A stretch of 34,827 nt of DNA, from contig MNCI01011450.1 in assembly GCA_015680685.1 (NCBI GenBank), positions 260,838 to 295,664 on the forward strand, written 5' to 3'. Numbering within the stretch: the first letter of the stretch is position 1; each line of letters starts with the position of its first letter. The translations under genes were made by a program, and so were the position numbers. The DNA is from Gnetum montanum (taxonomy: Eukaryota > Streptophyta > Gnetopsida > Gnetales > Gnetaceae). The notes under the pieces are model-generated. The model was given only the letters and a program-made list of their open reading frames with translations, was not told the origin of the DNA and searched no databases. Shown piece after piece: positions 18,563 through 29,426 of the stretch.

Positions 18563-19407
18563 TGATGAGTGGCGAGATACCCCTACACTCAACCATATGA
18601 ATACGAGCGTTTTCACGTGCGATCCGGTCGAACTCTGCAGATGGACTAGTTGTGGCACCTACACAGTTATCCTTAGGTCGTAGTTCATTGTCCTCCCACC
18701 TGGACTAGTATTATATTTTTCACGTATGGTTTAGTCCAAAGTGAGGTGTTTGATATGTTCCTAATCTAATGCTACTCCTGAAGGCAATAGAAAGTAATAT
18801 TATCTAAGCTAGGAGGAAAGGGTAAGAGAGTCTAACTAGCCTAAGTGCAATGAACATCTGTTCCTTAATCATCCGTACACATCTTGGACTTCGTGCATGA
18901 CTACCACTAGGATTACCAAGCGCAGATCCTAGGTACGCCACTGGGTACCAAGTAGTCACACTTAAATGCTCATGATTAAGTCGTACTCATTCTGCGTTCT
19001 AACATGAGTTTAAGGGTGCGAAAGACTAATTAGGAAAGTAGTAAATAACAAGTAAATAAATAAATAACAAAGTGAATGCTGCAATGATGAAGTAATCTCG
19101 ATCTTTATTGTCGATCATGTGCGTGTCCAAGTACGTCACACTTGAATAAAGGATGTCGTACAATTACATTCACCACACTGCGGGCATACACTGGAAAATA
19201 ATCTATCTCTGGAGGAATTAAACTGCCAGAGTTTCGCTATAATCTAACTCTAAGATGTGAAATGAAGGAGATCTACCTCTTATTTATAGAACTAGCGACG
19301 GGAAGAAAGTGATATCGCTGCCCATGCGATATCCTAGCCCATGAGATATCGCGGGTGCGTTATCGTGGGTGCGTTATCGCAACTGTTAGCAATTTCATGA
19401 CTCATCA
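18563..19407 (-). repeat. 3' LTR of element 2 (type A)
   Basis: 845 bp, reading TGATGAGTCATG to ...CTCATCA on the minus strand. TATAAATA is at 19288-19281, AATAAA at 19109-19104, and GATATC-type dyads at about 19310-19365. The 3' tract adjoins at 19408. Confidence 0.93.
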
Positions 19408-19417
19408 TACCCCCACG
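19408..19417 (-). promoter_or_regulatory. 3' polypurine tract of element 2
   Basis: CGTGGGGGTA on the minus strand, immediately upstream of the 3' LTR, within the family context TTCAGTCGTGGGGGTA. Confidence 0.85.
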
Positions 19418-19572
19418 ACTGAATGAAAACTCGTCCTCAAGTTACAGTGATTACACAGTGGATAGGTATGGGATTATTAGGTGGACAAGTGGGATGATTC
19501 CGCAGTGTGGAGTCAGGACAAAATTGAGACACAACACAAAAGAAAATCCTATGATTACAAAATTAGTGAAAC

Positions 19573-20340
19573 TCATGTAGTTCCTAGTGGTGGTGGCTCC
19601 TCCTAGGTGTCTTTCCCTTTTCTTGTGCTCCAGGTGTTGGGATTTGATGGTGTTGAAGTATGGCCTGGAGTTTTTCCTCTTGTAAGGCCTTGAGTGCCTT
19701 GGCATGCATGTAAGTTTGCGCTTGTGCCATAGAGGCATCACAGTCAGCCTTCTCTATTTCTTCCACCACCCTTTTATTCTCTGTCAATAGTTTATTAAGT
19801 TGCTCAATTCTGAAAGTGTCCAGCTGGTTCTAAGCAACTTTTGGCCCTGTATTCAGGAGGTTTAATACTTTTGAAATGGCTTGAATAGAGAAATCAATAG
19901 TCACACCACAATTGTTAACCGTGGTGCATTCTTCTTTATTGTGCCAAAATTGGTACATTTCCCCTAAGTACCAGGCACCACTTTCAGAGAGGGTAGGCCA
20001 TAATGGGGATCCTTTAAGGTGATCCCTAACAGCCTCAAGAGCGAACTCTGCATGAGATTTCAAAGTTCAATTCCACAATCACTGTAGTGAATGTGGACTT
20101 TTTATGGATGGCCTGAACACAATCTTGGGGCAATGTGAGATGTTGACCCTATTCAGGCGCTGTAGCAGCTCCTCCTTTTGCCTGCCCGGACCATCCAATA
20201 GGAGGTTCCTCTTGATGAATGCTGAATGATTGCTCCTCCTAGTTTGTGTGTTGTCTGGCAGGACCTTGTCTTCCACCTCTCTGAGATCATTTGATCATAC
20301 CTTGAGTAGGACCTTCCTGTTATCCGTGTTTCGGGGCCAT
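19573..20340 (-). pseudogene. Deleted ORF2 of element 2
   Basis: It begins ATGGCCCC at 20340, after the acceptor-like GTGATTGCAG. The N-terminal region is shifted and interrupted. The segment 20063-19830 gives SPLWPTLSESGAWYLGEMYQ and onward to NTGPKVA, homologous to the start of the domain in element 1. A junction at about 19830-19840 jumps directly to the coiled-coil part (EQLNKLL), removing about 1.15 kb relative to element 1. A second junction near 19670-19680, in a purine-rich GAGGAAAAA context, removes about 0.85 kb. The end matches the Pro-rich terminus of element 1 after a frameshift. Most of the domain is gone, so this copy cannot encode a complete ORF2 product. Confidence 0.75.
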
Positions 20341-22200
20341 CTGCAATCACATGGGACCAATCGTTAGTAAGGTTGTCACCAAAGTTAGGTTATACCTTAC
20401 TGCTTGCCTTAATAGATTTACTTTATTTCCATGTGATGTTAATTACTGGAAGAACATGTCCCTGAAAGATTATAATGTTGAGTCCTCTTTGCTTAGGTGG
20501 TTTCTAAAGTTAATTTTCCGGTATAGCTAAGGGGATGAAATTGTTTTTGACACATTTTATTCTTAATTTTACAACTAATTACCCTTAAAGATGTCCTTCG
20601 GGCAATGATGAATTTCAAAAACATTTATGCACCAAAAAATTTATGTGCTATTCGGCATGTACCCCTCCCCCACAACTAAGCTGAACACTCCAGGTGTAAG
20701 TAGGTTCAGACGGAATGAAAATCAGAGTACCAACAAGCGAGATATAGGTATAAAAGCATGGGTCTCACAATCGCAACTCACAGAGAAAAAATTCGAAAAA
20801 CTCCCCCGCGTGAATTGTGGAAAATGATGGTAAGTGTTGCGGGGAGGTCACGTATATATATTTCTATCAAAGTTAGGGCACTTAGAGAATGTATTAAATT
20901 TTTAATATTTCTTTCAAATTAAACGATGTAAACTAAGGACATCTGGATGATTGTTAAAGGGTTCCAGGGTAATTTCAACTAGTGCTAAAGGCATGAAAAT
21001 TTTGATGGTGTTTGATTTATCAATAAGGACCTCAGATGGTAGAGAAAAAGGCTATGTGATGGTAATAAGGGAAAGAAAATTGTTGGCAATATGCTGAGGG
21101 TAATAAATGGTGTGTGAGAGCTATGCCATAAGTGAAGATTACAAAAGATTACACAAGTGGGTCCTCCCCAAAGCAGGTTCCAATCTAAAATGCCCTTGTG
21201 TAACCACACTTAAAGTGTCCGTGGGCACTAGAAGGGTTAAATGTAATCTACATCGATTCCACAAAACACACACATGTAAATATCACCAGAATGAGGTAAG
21301 AATTCTATGCTACAGGCAACATGAGCCACAATTACACAAACAGTGAAATGAGATGAACTATAGAAAGGGATCGTAGAGATTGGGACATGAGGTAACTGAC
21401 CCTGGGCATAGTGAATCCTACGTGTAAAGCATGATTAGGGTGTCATTAACCCATTGTTCCAAGATCAAGACCAAGTCCATTCCTCTAATCAGTGACATCA
21501 CATTGTGTCATCCCATGATGAGCAACTATGAGAGTACCATAACAACAAAGTGTACAATCACTTGGCATTTTGTTCAAGGGAGGAGTGATTTTTGTTTTGT
21601 GGTACTTCCTTTTTCTTTTTTTTTCTTTTTGAATACTGAATCCAAAGAAGTCGCCAACCTTTAAGCATGGGTGCATTTCTTTCCAATGGGACCCCCTAGA
21701 ACAACATTGGATGTTTGAGTGCCCTTTTGATTACTCTTACTTCCATTTTTCATTAGATCTACAAGGATCTTAGTATAACCACGTTGCATGATAACTCCCA
21801 CAAACGTCACCAAAGAGAATCCACAAGTCCCCTTGATGTCACACCCTAATCATTCCCTATTGGTCCATCGTTCTTCATTCTGGGTACAATGAACAAAAAA
21901 ATAGTTTTAAGTTTTAAGAATGTCAAGAATATCATTGTACCCTCGACAGAACCTCTTATTTGTAGAATGGATGAGTGGGTGTAATGGGCTTATCGTCCAA
22001 ATAATTGATCACTCGAGACTTAATAACATAGAACACACCTCAACCAACGATCCACATGAGTGTTTTATTCATAGACGAGATTACTTACAAAAACGTAAAA
22101 AGACAAAAACACAAAAAGATAAAAAGATAAAACAAAAAGTTGAAAAATGAAAAACTAGAAAACAAAAACTTGAAAAATTAAAGAAAACTAAAAAGTGATT
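20341..22200 (-). other. Untranslated block between gag and ORF2 in element 2
   Basis: No gene is visible. Going right to left it holds an A-rich stretch (T-rich in the sense direction, 22085-22190), the island with GAACAAAATGCCAAGTGAT (about 21578-21560), and the block at 21231-21154 with TTTGGGGAGGACCCACTTG. The internal polypurine tract GGGGGAGGGG is at 20671-20662, and the acceptor-like GTGATTGCAG sits at the ORF2 start. Spacing and order match element 1. Frames listed here in other readings are not conserved between the copies. Confidence 0.7.
20662..20671 (-). promoter_or_regulatory. Internal polypurine tract of element 2
   Basis: GGGGGAGGGG on the minus strand, preceded by the same GGAGTGTTC...CTTAGT context as in element 1 (GGAGTGTTCCACTTAGTCAT). 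Conservation in two copies of different age argues for selection or for inheritance from the founder copy. Confidence 0.6.
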
Positions 22201-22325
22201 ATTAATCCTACTTATTAGAATGAGGGATATTGCCATATCTAAATGGTTGAGGACAACATGGATTAATAATTGACAACTGGGATCCTTGCATTTTGAAAGT
22301 ATTCTAGCTTGGTCATATTTCTCCA

Positions 22326-24320
22326 TCAGGTTTCACACACTGGGTTATAATGAGCATAGTGGGACAATTTGTATGATGTAGTTCTCGAATAATGAGTTGA
22401 CCCACTATGATGTTGGTGACTGTTAGATGGTATGCAAGGACTGGGTTGTCGCTCTCCATTCATGCATTCATTGAGCCATATTGTTGTTGTAGTGTGAGTT
22501 GGTGGCCCTGATGAAGTTACATGAGGCGTTGGGTTCAAAGGTAAGGGTGAACCACAGTGTGGGACTTGTGTTGGGTTGGAAGATGCAGTGGCCTCAGAAT
22601 TGTGTTGTCCCTTCTTACGACCATGTTTAAAGAAGGGGCACTTTTGATGTTGAGGAGGCCTCTCATTGTTGTTAGTACTATTAGCACAAGTGACGTTCAG
22701 AGGTTGTTGCGGTGGTGCAAACACCTTAGGAATAGTTGGTGGCGATGTAGAAGGAGGGAAAGGATAAGAATGTTGAAAGTTAGGAGGAATATAAGGTGCA
22801 CAAGGTGGTGGTTGTGTTGGAGGCATGGGCTAATAGTATTGAGGATAATGGTACTATGGTGAGATAGAGTATGTTGGCCCAATTGGAGAAATAGGATGTT
22901 GAACAAGATAAGCGTTTAGATTCGGATGATAGGAAGGGTGTCTCCAGTCTAGTGGTGGTCTCCCCCATGACTGGGATTGTTGCCACTGTGATCGAACATA
23001 GTATCTCTGTACAAACTCTAGATGTAATGTATTTCCCCAATGCTCATGTAAATGTAACAATGTTGGACATTGGCCCTTGGGGTGATCGTACAAGCATATG
23101 TTACATTCATACATATGATTGGCAGTTGAGCTCCTATTTTCTTTATCCCTTCTTTCTGATTGTCTACTATTTTTTCCCGCTTCTTGGGTTGTCAAAACTC
23201 TATCTCCAATAATATTAATAAATTCTTCATACTTTTTATACGTTCATTCCAACATCTTATTAATCTTTGCCTTGACTTCTTCTAATGATTATTGTATCAG
23301 CAAATATGGTTCTTTCTCCTTGTGATTGGTTGATTTCTCCTTTTTATGATCATGGACCTTTGTTAAGTTGAGATTTTGGTCTCGTTGATGTTTTTCAACA
23401 CTCTTCCATCTAGCCATTTCTCCTTCTTCTTTTTCTACCCGCTTAATACGCTCTTGGACTTAATGGGTTCGTAGTTTGTATAGTTATCCTTGGGCATACA
23501 TCCCTAGGGTCTCTCTTGTTTCATTACGTAGCCCATCAATGATATGGTACATTAGCCTTTCCTTGGAGAACCCATGGCCTAGATAGTTATTTAACAATGT
23601 GTAATATCTTTCTAAGGCCATGTCCAAGGGTTCATGTTGTGCTTGTTTCCATCCTTGGATTTGTTTCCTCAAGGCTGACACTCTTGNNNNNNNNNNNNNN
23701 NNNNNNNNNNNNNNNNNNNNNNNNNNNNNNNNNNNNNNNNNNNNNNNNNNNNNNNNNNNNNNNNNNNNNNNNNNNNNNNNNNNNNNNNGATGCCTACGGG
23801 AGATTCGAATAGCCTCTTATATTTGCGTTAGGCTCTTAGTGGCCAGCAAGGGTTCATCATCACTAAGTAGGTTGTGAGTTTGTAGATAGGGATGATGTTG
23901 CCTTCATTTATGTTGGCATTCTTGATTTTCTTTGTGAGCTCGATTTTTAGTTCTACACCAATCCCTTGAAAGATAGTCATCCGTGTTACAATCTGATGTT
24001 GAAGGAGTAGAGGAAGAGAATGAAATATAAAACTCATTATGAATTTTGTAAGTCTTCCAGTCATCCCCAAGTAAGTTCTTGTTGGTTATTGAGAAGGTCC
24101 TAGGCCTTTCAGGCCTCCTCGTTCTATGGGATGTCTCATCCTCACTAGAGGTGTCAAAGTTGGATGACGAGAGTCTTTGAGTATCATTGGGGTGTTCATA
24201 AACATAGGGGACTCCTGCATAAGGTTGAGTACTCCAATCTTCATTGTCATCTAATTCATTGGTTATCCAATGAACTGCCTCACTAAATGTGGCATTATTA
24301 TAGTCTTGTAGGAGAGACAT
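22326..24320 (-). pseudogene. gag: gag of element 2, interrupted by an assembly gap
   Basis: Starts at the ATG at 24320, 141 bp after the 5' LTR. The first 138 codons (to 23904) are open and nearly match element 3: HWITNELDDNEDWSTQPYAG, an acidic/Ser-rich region and RRPERPRTFS. The capsid domain falls mostly in the N run. After the gap EPLDMALERYYTLLNN and HIIDGLRNETRETL match element 1. The knuckle CNICLYDHPKGQC lies near 23109-23071. The Pro/Tyr/His-rich tail includes CPFFKHGRKKGQ and ends near 22326. Several stops are present. It is the same protein as gag of element 1, with better preserved N- and C-terminal parts. Confidence 0.85.
23687..23788. other. Assembly gap (102 N) inside gag of element 2
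   Basis: The sequences on either side align with element 1 around 8418 and 8686, so about 266 bp would be expected where 102 N are given. Either the gap length is nominal or this copy has a deletion. Frames that run into the N run are artefacts. Confidence 0.95.
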
Positions 24321-24440
24321 GGTTGTGAAATTGTGTGTGAAATTATATCTGACTTTTTATAATTATTTCTTTCTAAAATATATATCGTTAATTCCTATAC
24401 AGCGATCTTGTATGATATAACTAATCTAGATAACTAGCAC

Positions 24441-24460
24441 CATCCCTGGCAATGGCGCCA
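24441..24460 (-). other. Primer-binding site of element 2, tRNA-Asp type
   Basis: On the minus strand TGGCGCCATTGCCAGGGATG begins after one spacer base from the 5' LTR. Only two internal positions (both G to A) differ from the plant tRNA-Asp complement in the first 19 bases. This is the best preserved primer site in the window. Confidence 0.9.
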
Positions 24461-24461
24461 A

Positions 24462-25302
24462 TGATGAGTGGTGAGATACCCCTACACTCAACCATATGAA
24501 TACGAGTGTTTTCATGTGCGATCCAGTCGAACTCCACAGACGGACTAGTTGTGGCATCTAGATAGTTATCCTTAGGTCGTAGTTCGCTGTCTTCCCACCT
24601 GGACTAGTATTATATTTGTCACGTATGGTTTAGTCAAGAGTGAGGTGTATGATGTGTTCCTAATCTAATGCTACTCGTGAAGGCAATAGAAAGTAATATT
24701 ATCTAAGCTAGGAGGAAAGGGTAAGAGAGTCTAACTAGCCTAAGTACAATGAGCATCTGTTCCTTAATCATCCATACACATCTTGGACTTCGTGCATGAC
24801 TACCACTGGGATTACCAAGCGCAGATTTTAGGTATGCCACTGGGTACCAAGTAGTCACACTTAATGCTCGTGATTAAGTCGTACTCATTCCGCATTCTAA
24901 TGTGAGTTTAAGGGTGAGAGAGACTAATTAGGAACGTAGTAAATAAAAAGTAAATAAATAAATAACAAAGTGAATGCTACAATGATGAAGTAATCTTGAT
25001 CTTTATTGCTGACCATGGGAGTGTCCAAGTACGTCACACTCGAATAAAGGATGTCGTACAATTACATTCACCACACTGCGGGCATACACTAGAAAATAAT
25101 CTATCTCTGGAGGAATTAAACTGCTAGAGTTTCACTACAATCTAATTCTAAGGTGTGAAATGAGGGAGACCCACCTCTTATTTATAGAACTAGCAGTGGG
25201 AAGGACACGATATTGCATATGCGATATCGCAGCCCATGAGATATCACGGGTGCGTTATCGTGGGTGCATTATCGTAGCTGTCAGCAATTTCATGACTCAT
25301 CA
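24462..25302 (-). repeat. 5' LTR of element 2 (type A)
   Basis: 841 bp, TGATGA to TCATCA. TATAAATA is at 25186-25179, AATAAA at 25007-25002, and GATATC-like dyads at about 25207-25250. Flanked on the right by ATTGA, the target copy. Confidence 0.93.
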
Positions 25303-25307
25303 ATTGA

Positions 25308-25417
25308 CTTCTAATCTTGAGAATTTATTAAAATTTGACACTAGTTTACATCAATATTTTTTAGATATTTTTTTGAAAAGATGACACATCTATTTTTCCT
25401 TTTAATTCCAATGTTTT
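25308..25417. other. Remaining sliver of old substrate
   Basis: 110 bp of AT-rich sequence lie between element 2 and the 3' LTR of the pol-bearing element. With element 2 removed it continues 18557. Nothing is recognisable in it. Confidence 0.6.
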
Positions 25418-26189
25418 TGATGAGCGGCAAGGTTTCACGCATGATCAGATCATATTCCAAGGACCAAGTGCCTATGCACCTTCGTGGAATGATAACAAGT
25501 TGGTTAATCATTGTCTTCCTAAACTTACTTATATGTCACAGTTGTATGGTTAAGGAAGCTTGAGGCATATGATTTTTATGGCTTTTATGTGTTTTATATC
25601 CTATGCTAATAAAGAGGGGAAGAGAGATAACTGAATACTAATCTAAATTAACTGCTCATTAACTAGGTCCTAATTACTCCTAACACCAGTATCCATTCCC
25701 CCTTGCTGTACACATCCTAAACCAGTGCAACGCTGCTAGGATTACCAAATGCTAATCGTCACTGGGTTACTAAGCGCTACACACATGCTCGAAGTGGTCG
25801 TACTAAGTGTATTTAACTAAGAGAGTTGGAGGGTGAGAGAAATCATTAATTAACTATGAAAGCATTAAATAATAATTAACACTAATTAATCTATTCTGCA
25901 TGCTACAAGGTTTATCATAAAGTTTGTCTTTATTGCCTTACACAAAGTGTGCTCAAGTACACAATGCTTGAATAAAGATCCATTCACTCTATGACTCCTA
26001 CTACGGGCATGCAGAAATAATTCTAACTCTGGAGGGAAAAATGACAAGAGTTTGGCTAAGGGACTAACTTCTAATGTGGAAACCAAGGGCGCCACCTCTT
26101 ATTTATAGGCAACGAGACGGGCCACGATATCATGTATCCGACATCGCATGGTTGATCCGATATCACAGACGTGATATTGCGGTTCATCA
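25418..26189 (-). repeat. 3' LTR of the pol-bearing element (type B)
   Basis: 772 bp, reading TGATGAACCGCAATATCACG to ...CCGCTCATCA on the minus strand. TATAAATAAGAGG has its TATAAATA at 26107-26100. AATAAA is at 25934-25929. GATATC-type dyads lie before the TATA box (about 26122-26177). Its ends and promoter match type A, but the central part differs. Confidence 0.82.
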
Positions 26190-26199
26190 TACCCCCATG
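26190..26199 (-). promoter_or_regulatory. 3' polypurine tract of the pol-bearing element
   Basis: CATGGGGGTA adjoins the type B 3' LTR. The preceding minus-strand context (GAGTTTTCATTCAGT) is almost the same as in element 2, which links the autonomous and non-autonomous elements. Confidence 0.85.
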
Positions 26200-27932
26200 A
26201 CTGAATGAAAACTCGTCCTCGAGTTCCTTACAAAATATTGGGAACGTATGGGATTATTAACTAAATGACCATTGATGGTGAAACAAGGTGACAAACTCAA
26301 CGTGCCCAGTGAACGGATCAACAACACAATATATGATAGCATTAGTGTTCATGATCACAAAGGTGAACACTATACATAAATGACATCTAGCCTTATTTGG
26401 CAGCTGGAAGAGAATGAGAGAGAGAAAAGAATAAGATGTGTTGTTGTTGATGCCAAGATTGCACCTTTCATTGTTTATTCCTAGCCACACCATCAATCTT
26501 GATCCTTTTGTAAATTCTCTAGTTCCAGTCCATCTTGAGTGTCTCCTCCAGGCCCAATCTATTGTTGTATGATCGCCATCTACACACACAACATAGTTAC
26601 AAATGAGCGAGGGTAGATAAATCACAATGCAGGTGATACCTTACCTCAATGTAAAGTGCATTGGCTAAGTTGTGGGTATGGTAGATACTGATTCTAGAGA
26701 TTTAATAGTGGTGACTACCTAAGGTGTAGGGGTTAGGAAAAATTGAAAAAATTGTGCTAGGGCCCCCATGACTAAGAGCGAACCTCTTGTAGTGGGAAGA
26801 TGGAAAAAGATAAGGAATAAGAAGGATGGAGAAAAAGTAACAACGGCAACGCCAATAAAATGGATGTCATGGATGGGGATGAAACAAAACATTGTTAATT
26901 GTAGGAAATGTTTAAGGGAAAGAAGTTAACAAGTGCACCAAAAAGGAATGCTAGTGGGTCCTTCCCAAAGCAGGCTCATGCCTTTGATGCCCTGACAGAC
27001 CCACAAACCAAAGAGTCTGTAGGCTCTAGGAATGTCATTTGGAAGCAAGAGTTAAAAACTTACTCATAAGAAATTACTAAGGAAAAATAATACATCAACC
27101 AAGATACAGACTAATGATAAAACCAGAAATGAGGTGAAAATTGAAAAGAAAGGTGGAGAGGAGGGAATGGAATGGAAACCCAAGAACAAGGTTGTGTAAA
27201 GTCCCTTATGTGTGTTTTATGGTTAATGTGACCAAGTAGAACTCATTCCACATCCAGGCTCAACAAACCACATTCAGTGACCTCGCATCAACACATTTGA
27301 CCAACCTATCCTCTTGAAGTAACAAGAATGCCTCTACAAAAAGTCACCACCATTCCAAAGAGAGCGAGATGGAGAATCAAGAAGCAAGAAAGGGCCTTAG
27401 TTAGAGGGAACCTTCAGCCATGGGTAACATGTCTTTCTGGTACCATAACCAGTGTGTGTAGCCCAAATTATTTATTGTGTCTAAGGGGTTTACTTTGAAT
27501 TCTCACTGTTTTTTTTTTTTTGTTTATTGTGTGAGAACCACACCATGCAAAGACTTATTTTTATGTACTCAGCTTTTGGTGATTTGATGAATGGTTAGAA
27601 TGGTAGAAAACCCAAGGAAAAAGCATCCAAGCACTCAAAATAATAGCCAGCATAATTGCATCGAATCCCCTTGAAGTCACACCCTTTGAGTCCTTCCTTA
27701 GTTTGAGAAATACCCAGCCACAAATTCGTTAACAATTTTATTAGAAAAAGAGACTTGTACAGTTCCAAGCCAAGGGAGACCATAAGATTTTATGGATGTA
27801 TGAACGATGTGGACTCATTGCCTATTCAATCAAAAGAACCATACCTTAATATCAACATCATACTTCAAAGGTAAAATCCAAACATTAGCAATCAATCGGT
27901 ATTATTCATGCCACCATCATGAACACTTATTG
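26200..27932 (-). other. 3' untranslated tail of the pol-bearing element, proximal part
   Basis: No intact gene. The island at 27035-26947 (TTTGGGAAGGACCCACTAG) matches elements 1 and 2. CTTAGTCATGGGGGCCC lies at 26775-26759. An acceptor-like GTGTGTGTAG before ATGGCG at 26579 occupies the ORF2-start position, but that frame stops after six codons and only about 380 bp remain before the 3' tract, so ORF2 is absent or deleted here. A 122-codon frame at 26625-26257 has no recognisable domain. Confidence 0.6.
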
Positions 27933-27937
27933 GGTGA

Positions 27938-29141
27938 TGATGAGCCGCGATATCGCGTCGACCCTTGCGATATCGCGTACGCGATATCGTAGCCCATTGC
28001 CAATTCTATAAATAAGAGGCAGCTTTCCCTTGTTTAGGAATCTAGACTTAGACCTTAGCCAAACTATAGTAGTTTTACCATTCCAGAGTTAGAATAAATT
28101 CCATGTGCTCGTAGTAGGAGTCTTAAAGTGAACGGATCTCTACTCAAACAAATTGTACCTGAGCACACATTTGTATACGGTAATAAAGATGAACTTTCTG
28201 ATGAACCTTGCAACATGTGGACTAAGCTAAATAGGATTTAATTATTGTTAAATGTTTAAATGCTTTCCTAGATAATCAATCTCTCTCAACCCTTGACTCT
28301 CCTAGTTAAGTGCATTCAATACGACCGCTTTAAGCACATGTGTAATGCTTGGTAACCCAATCATGATTAGCGTTTGGTAATTCCAGCAGTGTTGCACTGG
28401 TTCAAGGTGTGTGCGGCAAGTGGTAACAGATACTGGTGTTAGGAACTATTCGAACCTAGTTAATGAATAGTTAATGTAAGTTAGTCACGTAGTTTTCTCA
28501 ACCCTTTTCCCTTAGTGCATGCCCGCAATGTGATGATTGTAATTGTACGGCATCCTTATTCGAGTGTGACGTACTTGGACATGCAAATGACCATTAATGA
28601 GGATCGAGATTACTTCATCATTGCAGCATCCACTTAGCTTAATTATGTATTTAATTAATTGTTATTTACTACTTTCTTCGTTAATCTCTCTTCACCCTTA
28701 TCTCCTAGTAACGCGAAATGAGTGCGACTTGATTACAAGCATTTAAGTGTGACTACTTGGTAACCCAATGGCGTACCTAGGATCTATGCTTGGTAATTCC
28801 AGTGGTAGTCATGCACGAAGTCCAAGATGTGTACAGACAATCGAGGAACATCGCATTTAGGCTATCTTAGATTCTCTCTCACCCTTTCTCTCTTACCTTA
28901 GTTAATATTATCTTCCATTGTCTTCAGGAGTAGCATTAGCATAGAAACACATCATACACCTTACTCTAGACTAAACCATATGTGACAAAGTTAACACTAG
29001 TCCAGATGGGAAGAGAGCAAACTACGACCTAAGGATAACTATCTAGATACCACAACTAGTTCATCTGCGGAGTTCGACCTGATCGTGTGTGAAACGCTCG
29101 TATTTGTATGGTTGAGTGTAGGGGTACTTCACCACTCATCA
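27938..29141 (+). mobile_element. Solo LTR, type B/type A chimera
   Basis: 1204 bp from TGATGA to TCATCA, flanked by exact GGTGA copies (27933-27937 and 29142-29146). It has no primer site, polypurine tract or internal region, so it is a solo LTR left by LTR-LTR recombination, inserted opposite to its host element. Bases 27938 to about 28505 match type B LTRs: TATAAATA at 28007-28014, AATAAA at 28192-28197, and a perfect 20-bp palindrome at 27969-27988. From about 28510 it switches to type A sequence (GTGTGACGTACTTGGACATG and onward). Because the switch point lies early in the type A LTR, homologous R-U5 sequence is present twice. Confidence 0.9.
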
Positions 29142-29146
29142 GGTGA

Positions 29147-29426
29147 CAAACAAAATAAACTAACCACACAAAGAAATGGTAAAAATATGAACAATGGTGT
29201 AAAACAAAAACAAGAAAGATTAAAGAAGGCGCAAAACAAAAATGTGTAAAATAAAAATGTGTAAAATAAAAACTTAGAAAGGACTGAGGACCTTCAACGA
29301 TTAGTAGAGGTGGCCATCTCCCCCATGACTAAGTTGGAAGGAGGAGATCCAAAATAATGAGCAAGGTTGCCCACCTACAGAGGTAGCATATGTTCTAGTT
29401 GTTCTAAATTCATGGAAAGGTTTTAT
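29147..29426 (-). other. Untranslated sequence just downstream of integrase
   Basis: 280 bp. It contains CTTAGTCATGGGGGAGATGG at 29332-29313, a purine tract in the same context as the internal tracts of elements 1 and 2. Beyond it is a sense-strand T-rich stretch with a small tandem repeat of a 16-bp ATTTTACACATTTTTA-like unit (about 29237-29275). Confidence 0.6.

Larger units (their letters stand above)
18563..25302 (-). mobile_element. Element 2: full-length, internally deleted gag+ORF2 LTR retrotransposon
   Basis: A 6.7-kb minus-strand relative of element 1. LTRs lie at 24462-25302 (5') and 18563-19407 (3'), with an exact ATTGA target duplication at 18558-18562 and 25303-25307. The primer site, gag, untranslated block, internal polypurine tract, ORF2 and 3' tract occur in the same order as in element 1. 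It has no pol. ORF2 has lost two large segments. The LTRs agree at roughly 94% by eye, so it inserted later than element 1. Confidence 0.93.

Noticed and set aside
22557-22862. 101-codon plus-strand frame
   Set aside because: It is antisense to the gag tail of element 2, whose Pro-rich minus-strand reading is conserved in element 1.
23597-23877. Frames that run through the N run
   Set aside because: They contain undetermined residues and are antisense to gag. They are artefacts of the gap.
26257-26625. 122-codon minus-strand frame as a gene
   Set aside because: No recognisable domain, no conserved start, and it lies in the untranslated tail. Its overlap with the ORF2-start position is in a different frame.
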